From Rallus limicola (lineage: Eukaryota; Chordata; Aves; Gruiformes; Rallidae): DNA of 64,000 nt. The first letter of the stretch is position 1. Every line of letters starts with the position of its first letter. A model generated the notes under the pieces. That model saw nothing but the letters and a program-made list of their open reading frames with translations, searched no databases and was not told where the DNA came from. The stretch lies in NCBI GenBank assembly GCA_022605955.1, contig JAKCOZ010000021.1:14000161-14064160 (forward strand). The letters are read 5' to 3'. The position numbers were made by a program, and so were the translations under genes. Of this stretch, positions 12,101 through 20,697 are shown piece after piece.

Positions 12101-13779
12101 CACTGTGACTGAGCTGTACTTGCTGAGCACTGGTGACTGCCTCAAGTTATCCCACAAGCTGTACTTCAATGACTGTGTGTCCTCAAGTACCTCTAGGGCC
12201 TTGGGAAAGACCTTTGTGTTCATGGCTGAACTGCCAGGTACTGTGTGTAATGCCCGGTGGCTGTTGCAAAGGCTACCAAAGAGGCTGCGGCCACAGGTGC
12301 TCTCAGAAGTGACAGAGCAGGAGCTGGAGAGCAGGCCACAGCTATGTCGCTATGGCTCTTGCTGCCCCGAGCAGAGGCGTCTGCAGACTCTCCTGGTATC
12401 ACCATGGTTTGAGGTGGGGCTGGCATCCCTGCTCCGGTGGCAGAGCCACAGGGGTATGATAAGAATGGAGAAGGATGGTGTCTTTGCAGTGAAGCAGCTG
12501 AAAGTACAGTGCTGTGAGAACATCTGCACTGTGATGGTCCACCATGGTAAAAAGGTGCAGGGCAGCTCCCAGTCACGGGTCATCCATGTGTGCTTGGCTC
12601 CTGGTGCCCAGCGGGTGCTCTACATGAAGCATACAGATATGGTGCTGAACCGGCACCAGCTGAGGGTCCTGGAGACACTAACACAGGAGATAAATACCAT
12701 CTTGGATGGACAACTGGGGGCATCCGCCTTGTCAGTGCTGCGTGAAATGCTGGTCTGCCAGGACCCACAGGAGGTGGCATCAGTTCTGGAGGAGAATGAT
12801 GTGGCACAGGTAGGTCCTTTGCCATAGCCGGAGGAGGTCATGGCAGCAGGGCCATAGCTGGAGAAGAGGCTGCAGGAGAAGACTAGCAGAAGGGAAGGCA
12901 TGGAAGGATTGTCACAGCCTGATGTCAGGGGTAAATGATGATGTGGATCTCAGCCTGAAAATCTCATGGTAGCTGTGTGATGACAAGCAGTCAAAGGTGT
13001 TGGAGCACCTCTACTTCTAATACACCCCTGCAAGTGCTGCCCAGCACCACTGCTGGGTCCAGGAAAGCCATGGCTCCTGCTTGTGCAATAAGGACACCAT
13101 GTCCCCAACTCCATCTATCCCAGAGGTCCATCTACAGTGGCTGCAGCCAGCCAAGAGTGACCTGCAGGCAGCTCACAATGACATCAGACACTGCTGTCCC
13201 AACTGGGTCATCTTCAAGGTGCACCAGGCCCTAGAGAAGGTGGCCCTAGAGAAGGTTGCTGTATTTTGCCATGGTGAGGCTTTTGAAGCCCCGGTGGGGC
13301 TGGCTCAGTGGCTTGAGGCTAAGGGGCCTGGCAGAGGAGGTAGAGTCGATGCAGTGCTGTGGCAGGGATGGCAAGGCCACACAGTACTTGAGTTACCACC
13401 CCTTCCCCATCACCACAAGGAGGCCTTCTACAGTATGGATGAGGAGGAGATACTGATGAGGATGCCAGGAGTGCTGGGGAGGCTGCAGGACCATGTGACA
13501 AAATGTGAGGATGTCTCCACAGAGGGACACTGGCAGCTGGGCCATGGGACTACCACAAACCTACCAGAGAACCACCACGGACCTGTTGTAGACATACTAT
13601 GGACACGTGCTGTTGGCATGCCTCGAGAGCAGGGGGAAATAAAGTACAATAATAAAAGTTGGAGTGGTTATAGACAATTCACTAACAGTATGGTCAGGGG
13701 ACATGGGGAGGTCATGGGTGACAGGGGTTATGTGGAAGGTGAAGGTGCCACTATGGACTGCCCAGTTCATACAACTTGA
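46..13779 (+). CDS. Sacsin-like giant protein, N-terminus outside window
   Basis: This is a paralogue of sacsin, the very large co-chaperone mutated in human ARSACS ataxia, which acts on intermediate filaments and mitochondria. Exons seen: 46-133, 331-433, 616-762, 1118-2450, 2697-2785, 3391-12809, 13138-13779. Every junction is GT-AG and the phases match, giving about 3,939 residues after an unknown upstream part. Three sacsin repeat regions each carry Hsp90-type ATPase motifs: QNADDAGA/RFGLGF near 340-740, QNAEDAGA/RFGLGF near 5519-5756, and QNADDAGA/QYGLGF near 8415-8641. A HEPN domain closes the protein. The XPCB and J-domain stretch of human sacsin is not present. The first exon corresponds to the start of human repeat region 1, so the ubiquitin-like N-terminus must lie upstream. 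Long open exons argue for a functional gene. I cannot tell from the sequence whether it is the SACS orthologue itself, but the neighbourhood (CEP250/GDF5) and missing J-domain point to a paralogue. Confidence 0.9.
331..433 (+). CDS. Sacsin-like exon with ATPase N-motif of repeat 1
   Basis: The exon is flanked by ctag and gtgaga. It begins ELVQNADDAGANEVVFVSDE, the Hsp90-like motif in which Glu, Asn and Asp contact ATP-Mg in this fold. All three residues are retained. It ends in phase 1, matching the next exon. Confidence 0.87.
616..762 (+). CDS. Sacsin-like exon with glycine motif of repeat 1
   Basis: The exon continues repeat region 1: GPALLAYNDALMSPRDWAG and then VGRFGLGFTSVYHLT. The RFGLGF glycine motif forms the ATP lid in Hsp90-like folds and is intact. 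The acceptor is ccacgcag and the donor gtgagt. Phase 1 in and phase 1 out. Confidence 0.88.
1118..2450 (+). CDS. Sacsin-like exon, remainder of repeat 1 ATPase and linker
   Basis: This is a 1,333 bp exon. It opens with DLPGVLSPPSLGMLDPECQ, aligning with the sacsin segment that follows the RFG.GF motif, and includes FRFPLRR and GLPVHVNAPFALSDDRRHL, both typical of the sacsin ATPase module. The strand is GC-rich and open throughout; overlapping open frames on the other strand are shadows of this composition. It ends in phase 2 at ccccag/gtgagt. Confidence 0.87.
2697..2785 (+). CDS. Sacsin-like small exon in repeat region 1
   Basis: This 89 bp exon lies between ccccacag and gtaaga. It reads RELLPGLAGSFLLSGLEPAL, then DNLLRGIAKS, completing the phase-2 codon left by the 1118-2450 exon and leaving phase 1 for the giant exon. 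I placed it by phase and splice signals rather than strong similarity. Confidence 0.72.
3391..12809 (+). CDS. Giant sacsin-like exon (9.4 kb): repeat regions 2 and 3
   Basis: A single 9,419 bp exon, matching the human SACS design in which most of the protein comes from one huge exon. It starts after ctgcacacag at GIFPNLVLLD; open sequence before that (3105-3390) is read-through of the intron. Repeat region 2 begins near 5440, with QNAEDAGA, DPGMAACHGPALWAYNN and RFGLGF. Repeat region 3 begins near 8310, with VKEFLQNADDAGASVVHF, FDPHCHYIPGATPQHPGGMF and TGLPVHINANFFVNAARRSL. The conserved LRPQVLSEVTEQELES and YGSCCPEQRRLQTLL follow near 12280-12400. It ends at GTGGCACAG/gtaggt in phase 0. The unspliced frame would stop at 12825-12827 just after this donor, so intron retention would give a protein without HEPN. 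Confidence 0.93.
13138..13779 (+). CDS. Sacsin-like terminal exon encoding a HEPN domain
   Basis: I infer the acceptor tccatctacag at 13137 because it gives the required phase 0 and starts at WLQPAKSDLQAAHND, aligning with human sacsin WLRQARANFSAARND at the start of its HEPN domain. PNWVIFKVHQALEKVAL and, near 13390-13500, the LPPLPHH...EEILMRM segment follow the same family pattern. HEPN in sacsin dimerises and binds nucleotides. Homology fades after about 13505, yet the frame stays open to TAG-free sequence up to a stop at 13777-13779, beyond two AATAAA signals. The true C-terminus is therefore uncertain: a downstream splice, an unused poly(A) signal or an assembly error could explain it. 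An acceptor at 13123 gives the wrong frame. Confidence 0.68.
   Translation, partial: WLQPAKSDLQAAHNDIRHCCPNWVIFKVHQALEKVALEKVAVFCHGEAFEAPVGLAQWLEAKGPGRGGRVDAVLWQGWQGHTVLELPPLPHHHKEAFYSMDEEEILMRMPGVLGRLQDHVTKCEDVSTEGHWQLGHGTTTNLPENHHGPVVDILWTRAVGMPREQGEIKYNNKSWSGYRQFTNSMVRGHGEVMGDRGYVEGEGATMDCPVHTT
13638..13656 (+). terminator. Two AATAAA poly(A) signals at the sacsin-like 3' end
   Basis: AATAAA occurs at 13638-13643 and again at 13651-13656. They are placed well for ending the sacsin-like transcript, but lie inside the open frame that runs to 13779, which would leave the mRNA without a stop codon. Confidence 0.45.
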
Positions 13780-13904
13780 GCCCGCTGGTTCAGTCAGTTT
13801 TTCACTCCACCATTCACTTATTCAGTCCATACATCACCAGTCTGGCTGTAAGGACTGTGTGACTTTTGCTCCTATCAGGTAAACTACACTATCTCCCATT
13901 GGTT

Positions 13905-14270
13905 ACTTCATGCAGAAGCCAAGCAGGTTGGTCAGGAGAAATTTCCCCTTGGTAAATCTATGCTGGCTGGTCCTGGTCCCAATCCCCTTCCCTCCTAGGT
14001 GCTTGAAAGTGGTTTCCAGGAGGATTTATCACCTTCCCAGGCAGTGCAGTGGACCTGACTATCCTGTAGCTCCTCAGACCCTCCTTTGTGTCCATCTTGA
14101 AGACTGGTATAATGCTCTTCCCAGGTCGCAGGGACCATCCTCTATTACCACAATTTTTCAAAGATGATAGACAGCTCCCCTAGCACACCCTGGTCCTATG
14201 TCTAACTGGCTGAAGAGCTCCCTAACTATTCTTCTAACTCCCCTACTGCTTCTACAGAAATGTCTCTACT
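13905..14270 (-). mobile_element. CR1 LINE fragment, reverse-transcriptase region
   Basis: The plus strand reads like the complement of CR1 ORF2 around the fingers/palm segment (cctgtagctcctcagaccctcctttgtgtccat...). It is 5'-truncated and broken by indels. It is not coding now. Confidence 0.7.
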
Positions 14271-14929
14271 TTTCTTTTGGATAACCTGATTCTTCTTCCA
14301 CATTTTGGGTGCTTCCTTCCAAGCTAAGGAATTCTCTACTCATCTGCTCTCCTGTCATCCAGGGTTGTGATTCTGCTCTTTACCTTGCTAGATTATCTCA
14401 TTTTAAATTATGTTCTCAACCCTCAGACACTTCTGGTGTGTTTTCAGATCAAGGAGCCCTCACTCAGATCAAAGCTCACCAAAAAATGAGTGGATTATCC
14501 AGGCTGGGTGAGTTTCAGCTTAAATCTGTTAACCATGAACAGAACAACTGAAGTGGGAGGAAAATGATCTGACAGAATCAGTTTCAGCCCTTGCCCAGAG
14601 AGGAAGTAAATTCTTCCCAGTTTCCACAAAATATAAGCTCATATGGTTTGAAGAATAGTCTTCAAATAATACCTAACCACCAGATTTCATCCTCCTCTGA
14701 GTACTCCTTTCCACAATATGTTGCACTAGTCTAGCATGGCCCCTATACAGATGACCTCCCTTGTCACAGAAACAGTACTGCTTTTTCTTTAGCCACCTCT
14801 GGTGAGGAGGAGCATGGAATGTTACATTATTTTTTCCCCTGGTGTGACAGGGAACAGAAATCAAGGCCAGCTTTTTCTGAATATGCACTAGGCAAGCATC
14901 AAAATCACCAGCTCCTTGAGTACATGGTG

Positions 14930-15078
14930 ATTGGTGGCATGAAGTGTAGTTGGAGACCAGGAACTAGTGGTGTACCAGGGACAAGAATGGGTCCAGTCCT
15001 TTGTAACACCTTCATTAATGATCTGGATGAAGAGGCAGGATGTGCCCTCAGCAAGTTTTCTGAAGACATAAGAGCAGG
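14930..15078 (+). mobile_element. CR1 LINE reverse-transcriptase remnant
   Basis: Plus-strand translation gives GPVLCNTFINDLDEEAG and then CALSKFSED, a degenerate version of the CR1 reverse-transcriptase core whose intact form has an F-A-D-D catalytic motif. The catalytic DD is already lost. It lies opposite in orientation to the 13905-14270 fragment, so it is a separate insertion. Confidence 0.72.
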
Positions 15079-15689
15079 ATGAGTGGTTCCCTCAATCCCT
15101 CATGATTCACTGAGTCTATATCCCTCCAATAGTCACTGGAAAGGATCATTTTCTCAGGTAAACCTTTCATGTTGAGAGTTTCCACCTCTTCCCATCTCTG
15201 TTGGACAAAGAGGGCATTCTTCTTGTATATATCCCAGACTTCCACAACAATGACATCCTGTCCTGCCATTCCTCCCACATTCTTTTCCCTGTTCCATTGT
15301 CTTTGGCCAAATCCTATACCTGGCTTTCCTCTTCTCCTACCTCTCCCTCTTGCTACCAATAATCTGTCTTGCTGTTCATTTGCTTCCCTTCCTTTGCACT
15401 TGCTCTACTTCCCACCTCTCCTCTCAACCATCATATACAATCGCTCCCATGCTTAAAATCTACACATTTTCTCCTTGCCAGCCCAGCATGTGCTCTTTTA
15501 AATATTTCCATGTGTCCAGAGCAGCTTGATCCACAAAACCACTAATTGCTAGTGTATCATTAACATTTTGGAGGCTCATTCCCCCGTATTTTAACAGGAC
15601 TTTTGGGAATCATCCTCAGAAGTCACTAGGGTATTAATCTATGCTGCCTATTCACCACCAACCCATGTAAACATTTTGCATTGACAACA

Positions 15690-15990
15690 GCCTGTTGGAA
15701 GGTGCTCAGCAGGTCTGCTCTACTGTAAGAAAAAACACCTCCCCTCCCTTGCTCCCACAGCCCTTGTTCCTCTGTTGGAAAAGTGAAGAGTTGCTGCCCG
15801 CTCTCTCCCTGCCCCTCAGGACATTGCAGACCTTTCCTGGGCCAGCCCAAGGGCCCATCTTTCCCCCACTGAAGAGTTCACCTCTTATACACATGGTCCT
15901 TTGTGGAAGCTATCTGACCTCTGAGCTTCCTTGCTGGATTTCTTTGAACCTCTTTCAGTTCAGCTCTCTCTGGAGGTACAAGACAGCATC
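15690..15990. repeat. Old dispersed repeat, copy A
   Basis: By eye this segment is related to 26800-27115. Both share a gctcagcagg/ctgctct start, a ctctctccctgcc block, and a tgaacctctt block near the end. The end of the second copy resembles an old CR1 family, so both are probably ancient LINE pieces. Identity is low. Confidence 0.4.
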
Positions 15991-16096
15991 CAGGATTAAG
16001 ATCCAGGCTAAACCATAATTGTCCTCTCTTGCTTTCCTAGTTATTTGTAACATTTGATCCCTCCCTTTTTTCCCCTCCACACCAACCTTTTCCCAG

Positions 16097-16471
16097 TGTC
16101 CTGATTCTGGCCAGGCCAGAGTTAACCTCCCCAACCAGCCAGCCCAGGTGAGCTGAGTTAGCCTGGGCTGTTTCCACACCACCTGACATCACTTCCCCAT
16201 AAAAGGGGGTGGCTGGGGAAGGGTGGGGGCTTGGTGTCTCCAGGACAGCCTGAGTCTGGCTATCCATCCATCTCTCCTTGCTCCTCCATAGCTGTCAGGT
16301 CAGTGAGGCACTCTGTGTTAGCACTGGGTGTAATTTGCCATTGTTGTTCTATGTTCATGGTGATTTTTGTCAGTGAACTGTCCTTATCCCAACCCAAGGA
16401 GACTCTGTCTGTCTCTGCTGTGGGAGCAAGCAGCGTGTGGTGCTCAGCCACTGTCTGGGGCTGAACCACCA
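16097..16471 (+). mobile_element. Solo LTR of an avian endogenous retrovirus (short variant)
   Basis: It begins TGTCCTGATTCTGGCCAGG and ends near ggctgaaccacca, the terminal patterns of a common bird LTR family, with a CATAAAAG TATA-like box near 16198 and the cttatcccaaccca block before the 3' end. No internal retroviral genes flank it, so it is a solo LTR. I could not see a clean target-site duplication. Confidence 0.62.
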
Positions 16472-18101
16472 CCCCTGGGCAATGCTTTCATGGCACCAAC
16501 CACCAGAATTTCCCTGACCCTCAGGGGTCCTCAGGGGAAATGGACACCTCAGAGCCAGGTTGTTTGGTTTTGCTGGGTTTTTGTTGTATATGAAGCTGAG
16601 ATGGTTTTCTGCCTCTTTATTCATAATTTACTTTACAGGAGGTTTTTTTTCTTTGAATTACAGATAAAAATCTTGACCAGTTTTGGCCAAAGCTCTGTGA
16701 GCTCCCTGGATCCTTGTTTGGATCATAATTCCACCTAAGAACCTAGGTGCTTATGATTTTTTGATCCCTTTAGTAAGGCTGACATTAATGCTCCATCCTA
16801 TGTGCTCTCTATACACTTAGAGAATGTCACACAGGATGAAGTGGAATGTCTAAGAAGTCTGAATATTCCAAACTTATCATCATAAACCACATTAACAATG
16901 ATATTAAAACAGCAATTTTTACTAGCTTTGGCACAAAACTCTGATGACTGGCAGGATTTTTGTTCCTGGCTTTGATTCCCTACTGATTTCAATCAGCAGG
17001 AAACAGGAGGGGATCAATGTCAGCACTGTGCACAACTAGTTCCATTGCACTGCCCTCCCTGCCTCATGCCAGAGTAGCTACACCATGTCTGTAAAGTGAT
17101 GGTTAGACCCAAGTCCATACTTATAATTTTTGGTGCTATTCAATCACTGAAGGCTGCAGACTGACTTTTGTTCCTTGTGCTGTAATTCTGTCCTTCTCCT
17201 GGGGAGGGATTACTGTCCTTAAACAGAGCTCCAGCTTGGGAATCTGCACAGGTGCCTTCGTGACAGTGTGAAGGGTGCTCATCAGCAGCACCTTGTAAAC
17301 ATCATTCTGACCTGAGTTGCTGCTGAACCTTTGTTGAGTGCTTGGTGTCAACATCTTCACAACTGCAGCTTTTCTCCAGGTAGAAACAGGCTGAAATTGC
17401 TTCTTTCCAATGGCTGAATAAGAGACCCAGGGCTGAAACACATGCAGACCAGAACCAGCACTGAGGAAGGTGTAAATTTAGTTCTGTTTAGTTATGTTAG
17501 TGCATTGTGTGTAGCTCAATGTTTATGTAGTTTTAGTTTAAGTAGTTGCTCAAGGATAGATGTGTCCCAGAAGTCTTATTTTTCAGGGATTAGTCATTTC
17601 TTGTTTGAGCTTCCTTTTCCATACACTGTTGTCTCTCCTGACTTGGTTTTGTTTTTGCATACTCGTATTTTGTCCCCAGAAATAATCTGCCTGAAATAAT
17701 GCTTTATAGACTCTAACACTCATCAGCAGCTGAGGTCTGACAAGCACCAGCTGCATGGCAGAGGATTAGAGACAGAAGGCAGGGAGCAGCCTCAACAGGA
17801 GTTCATCCCATTTCTCATGTCCATGAGCCTTGATTCTGTGCCCTTGGCTTGGTAGAAATCCTTCCTTTAAGATAGAGAAGATCAGAGGTCCTGTTTAGAC
17901 TAGGAAAAAAAAAAAAAGATTGAAGTTACATACAAGTTTGCTAACATGAGCTAAATTCAGTTCCTTTCATAATCAGGAAAAGGCTAATGAGCAGCCACTG
18001 AAATCTTAATTTAGCAATTGCTCTCCTGAGTAAGCCCTGTGGGTGTGGGTAAGCCTCAAGAAGGCCCTCAAAGAGTTCCTGAGTATCAGGTTTTACTGTT
18101 T
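16472..18101. other. Intergenic sequence without recognisable gene
   Basis: The stretch is AT-rich intergenic DNA between two solo LTRs. A 101-codon minus-strand open frame at 17136-17441 has no family signature I recognise and no splice context. I see no RNA gene. Confidence 0.6.
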
Positions 18102-18672
18102 TGTCCTGGGTTTGGCTGGGATGGAGTGAATGTTGTGTCTAGCAGCTGGTGTAGAGCTCTCATTGGGAGTTAGGGTGGGAGCAGTGCTGGTGACACACAG
18201 ATGGTTTAGCTGTTGCCAAGCAGTCAAGGGCTTCTCAGCTTCTCATGCTGCCCTGCTCAAGAGAAGGTGGCAGGCACACAGGAATCTGGCAGGGGACCCA
18301 AACTGGCCTAGGGGCTATTCCATACCATGACATCATGCTCAGCATTAAAGAGGGGCTGGTGGGGGAGGAGCACACAGTTCCAGGACACACAGTTTGGGGG
18401 CACAGCTCTGAGCTGTATGGGCTGAGCTGTGCAGTTCAGTGAGGAACTGCATCATGTTATCACCAGCCTGGTGTGCCTTGCTATAAAGTCCTGTTGTTAC
18501 TTCTGTCTCCCCATGGTATCCCAGTGAACTCTCCTTCTCTCAACTCACCAGGTTTGCCTTTAGTGGGTTCTCCCCTTGCTTTTTTTTCTCCTTTTTCCTC
18601 CCACCAGCATGGGGGGAAGTGAGAATGAGCAGCTGTGAGCTGCTCACCTGTGGCTGGGGCAAAGCCATGACA
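18102..18672 (+). mobile_element. Solo LTR of an avian endogenous retrovirus
   Basis: It starts TGTCCTGGGTTTGGCTGGGA and ends ggcaaagccatgaca (TG...CA ends). It contains the features of a well-known bird LTR: ttctcagcttctcatgc, cattccataccatgacatcatgctcag, and a TATAAA at 18482-18487. The 5 bp ctgtt at 18096-18100 is repeated at 18673-18677, one base off the expected left boundary, which fits a 5 bp target-site duplication. There is no internal proviral sequence. Confidence 0.75.
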
Positions 18673-19845
18673 CTGTTATAACCATATTCAGTGAGTTATC
18701 AGTTGATGGTATCACATGCACACGTGCCTTAATGCAGACATGTGCACTGACTGACAGGAATCAAAGCTTTGCAGTGGGCAGCCTATGAATCTCCTGTAAG
18801 TACACTGTCCCTGCATAGGGAAACATTTGCTGAAACAGATTATTTCATTGTGGTTGGCATTCTAAATGTCCTGAGGGTTATCATAAAAAACCAAGCCCCT
18901 AAAATCTCAGACTTTGTCAGAAAGAAGCACATTTCCCAATAAATACCCAGAATTATTTCATTAATGTCCTCAAACCATGGTAACCTTTATGTCCAAAGGC
19001 CTCAGATGGTCTCCTGATAATTTTTTTTTTCATGAAGTGTTGGGTATTTCACTTTCTTTAAAGACAGGGAGGAGAACTTGTTATTGAACATTGGTGTTTC
19101 TGACAGAGGAACAGGAAACACAGGAAGTGGTGAAAAACTAAAACTGGGTTTAAAAAACCATAGCAGAACAGTCTGTTTACTTGTCAGAAAAAAAGTTATT
19201 TTGTCCTTTTTATTCTGTTTTGTTGCTGCTTGCAGGAATGTTGAATCCAGGTGAGATATTTCCCTTCCCTTATAGTTGTTTGCATGGCTGCTTTTCTACA
19301 CTTGCACATAACACCTTTGTGCTCTTGTTCTTTGGATTTTGGTTCCATATTTACACCTATGTACCCAGCCCTGATGAGAGCTGTTCTGCACAGGCATTAA
19401 ATACAGCTTTACATTCTGCTTGGTTTCTCATAATCCCCAGCTCTGGAAAGAAATGTGATTTGGAAACTGAGGAAGGGTCTTTTTCTGGCTTTAGATAACT
19501 GAAGGGTCTGGTGCTGCTGCATTAATTCCCATCCATCCATCCATCCATGTTCACAGTTCCAATATACCTAACTGGAAGGCTTAAGAACTGATGAGGTTTA
19601 ACACCCATTCTATCTAGAAAAGGCTTTCACAGTGCTTTCCCTCCTGGCTGGTACCCAAATAAGGAGATGCTACGCTCCTCTCAGCCAACCACTGGTGTCT
19701 GAGTACTTTATCACTAGAGGTATTTCTGCAGCACAGACTCTATTCAGATTTTATCTTAGTTTTCATCATTATCTGATGTTTTAGCATGTGTTTCTATTCA
19801 ATTTCTGTGACTTGAGGTGAGGATTATCCTCTTCCATCTCCTCAG
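18673..19845. other. Intergenic sequence, likely CEP250 3' flank
   Basis: No gene is seen. A CATC tetranucleotide run lies at 19529-19548. A minus-strand AATAAA (tttatt at 19208-19213) is the first canonical poly(A) signal I find downstream of the CEP250 stop, about 1.2 kb away. Confidence 0.5.
19208..19213 (-). terminator. CEP250: Candidate CEP250 poly(A) signal
   Basis: Minus-strand AATAAA, 1.2 kb past the CEP250 stop codon. No canonical signal was seen closer, though a variant hexamer could be used. If used, the 3' UTR would include the inverted exon copy at 19846-19992. Confidence 0.35.
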
Positions 19846-20040
19846 GCAGAGCAGGCAGTCGCAGAGCTGACAGGGGCTCAAAACAAGCAGAGCACTGAGG
19901 TAGCTGGTCTCCAGGCTGTGACAGCCAACATGAGTGCTATCAATGAAGCTCTCACCCTGGATAGAGTGCAGCTGAACAAACTTGTGCTGCAGGGGAGCAG
20001 AGCTGCCAAATCTCTCACCAGGTGTTTGTCCCCAGCTGTG
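19846..20040 (+). pseudogene. Decayed inverted copy of CEP250 exon 13 with intron flank
   Basis: Positions 19846-19992 match the reverse complement of CEP250 exon 13 (42018-42164) with only nine differences in 147 bp by eye. The copy lies on the opposite strand to the gene. The match continues about 48 bp into the adjoining intron (tttgtccccagctg shared), so this is a DNA duplication and not a retrocopy. The acceptor (ctcctcag) survives but the donor gtgag has become gggag. Several changes are CpG decays. No other CEP250 exon accompanies it. Confidence 0.88.
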
Positions 20041-20409
20041 CAGTCTTTTAGAGAGAGAAGTGCACTGAAAATTGAAGCCAGACAAAAGGTCTTTGCATAC
20101 TGTGCAGGACCTGAGGAACAGCCTAATGTGGAGGGCTGTGTGGAGACTGACAAGGCATGCTGAGAGGTAATGCTGTGGGCAAGGAAGAAATCCTACCTGC
20201 CATCAGATTCATCCTGCTTTTCCAGGCCTACAACTGAACCCCACCTACACAAGCAAGCACCAGTTTTGTCCCACCCCTGCTTCTGCTAGAGAACCTGCAG
20301 CAAACACTGCTCTGAACATCTATCCTACTCATGCCTTGAAGCAAGCCTCCTGCTACAGTAGGTCCCTGAATTGGCTCCTACCAAGGCCTTTTGCTATACA
20401 CTGGTCCTG

Positions 20410-20697
20410 TTACCTCAGGTCATTGTTACTGGTGGATCTGGCTGTTGAATGCAACGGCTGTCTCTCAGGAGATTGATGGTCCAGAGATACAAGTGCCAAG
20501 TTAAGGTTCAGAGACCGGTCCAGCTTCTGGGTCTCTGCCTCCAGAACAGCAGCTCTGGGCTCCCTGACCACTGCTGCTAAGGAGTGAGAGAGTTCTTGGT
20601 GAAGTTCTGACAGCTCCTGGCTGGTCTTTGTGCAGCACTCAACATAGTCCTGCTTATATTTCCGCTCCTGTGCCAGCTGTGCCTGCAGAAGGGACAC
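20410..20697 (-). CDS. CEP250: CEP250 last exon and C-terminus
   Basis: It encodes the C-terminal tail [20 protein letters not shown] and ends RSTSNNDLR with TAA at 20412-20410. [17 protein letters not shown] and [13 protein letters not shown] match the human end, the part needed for centriole targeting and phosphorylated by NEK2. The acceptor is ctctttcag. Confidence 0.93.
   Translation of the reverse strand: MSLLQAQLAQERKYKQDYVECCTKTSQELSELHQELSHSLAAVVREPRAAVLEAETQKLDRSLNLNLALVSLDHQSPERQPLHSTARSTSNNDLR

Noticed and set aside
13124..13234. Alternative start of the HEPN exon after cccag at 13123
   Set aside because: Gives the wrong frame for HEPN and hits a stop soon after; the acceptor at 13137 fits phase and homology.
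17136..17441. 101-codon minus-strand frame in intergenic DNA
   Set aside because: No recognisable domain, no splice or promoter context; could be chance or an unidentified old pseudogene.
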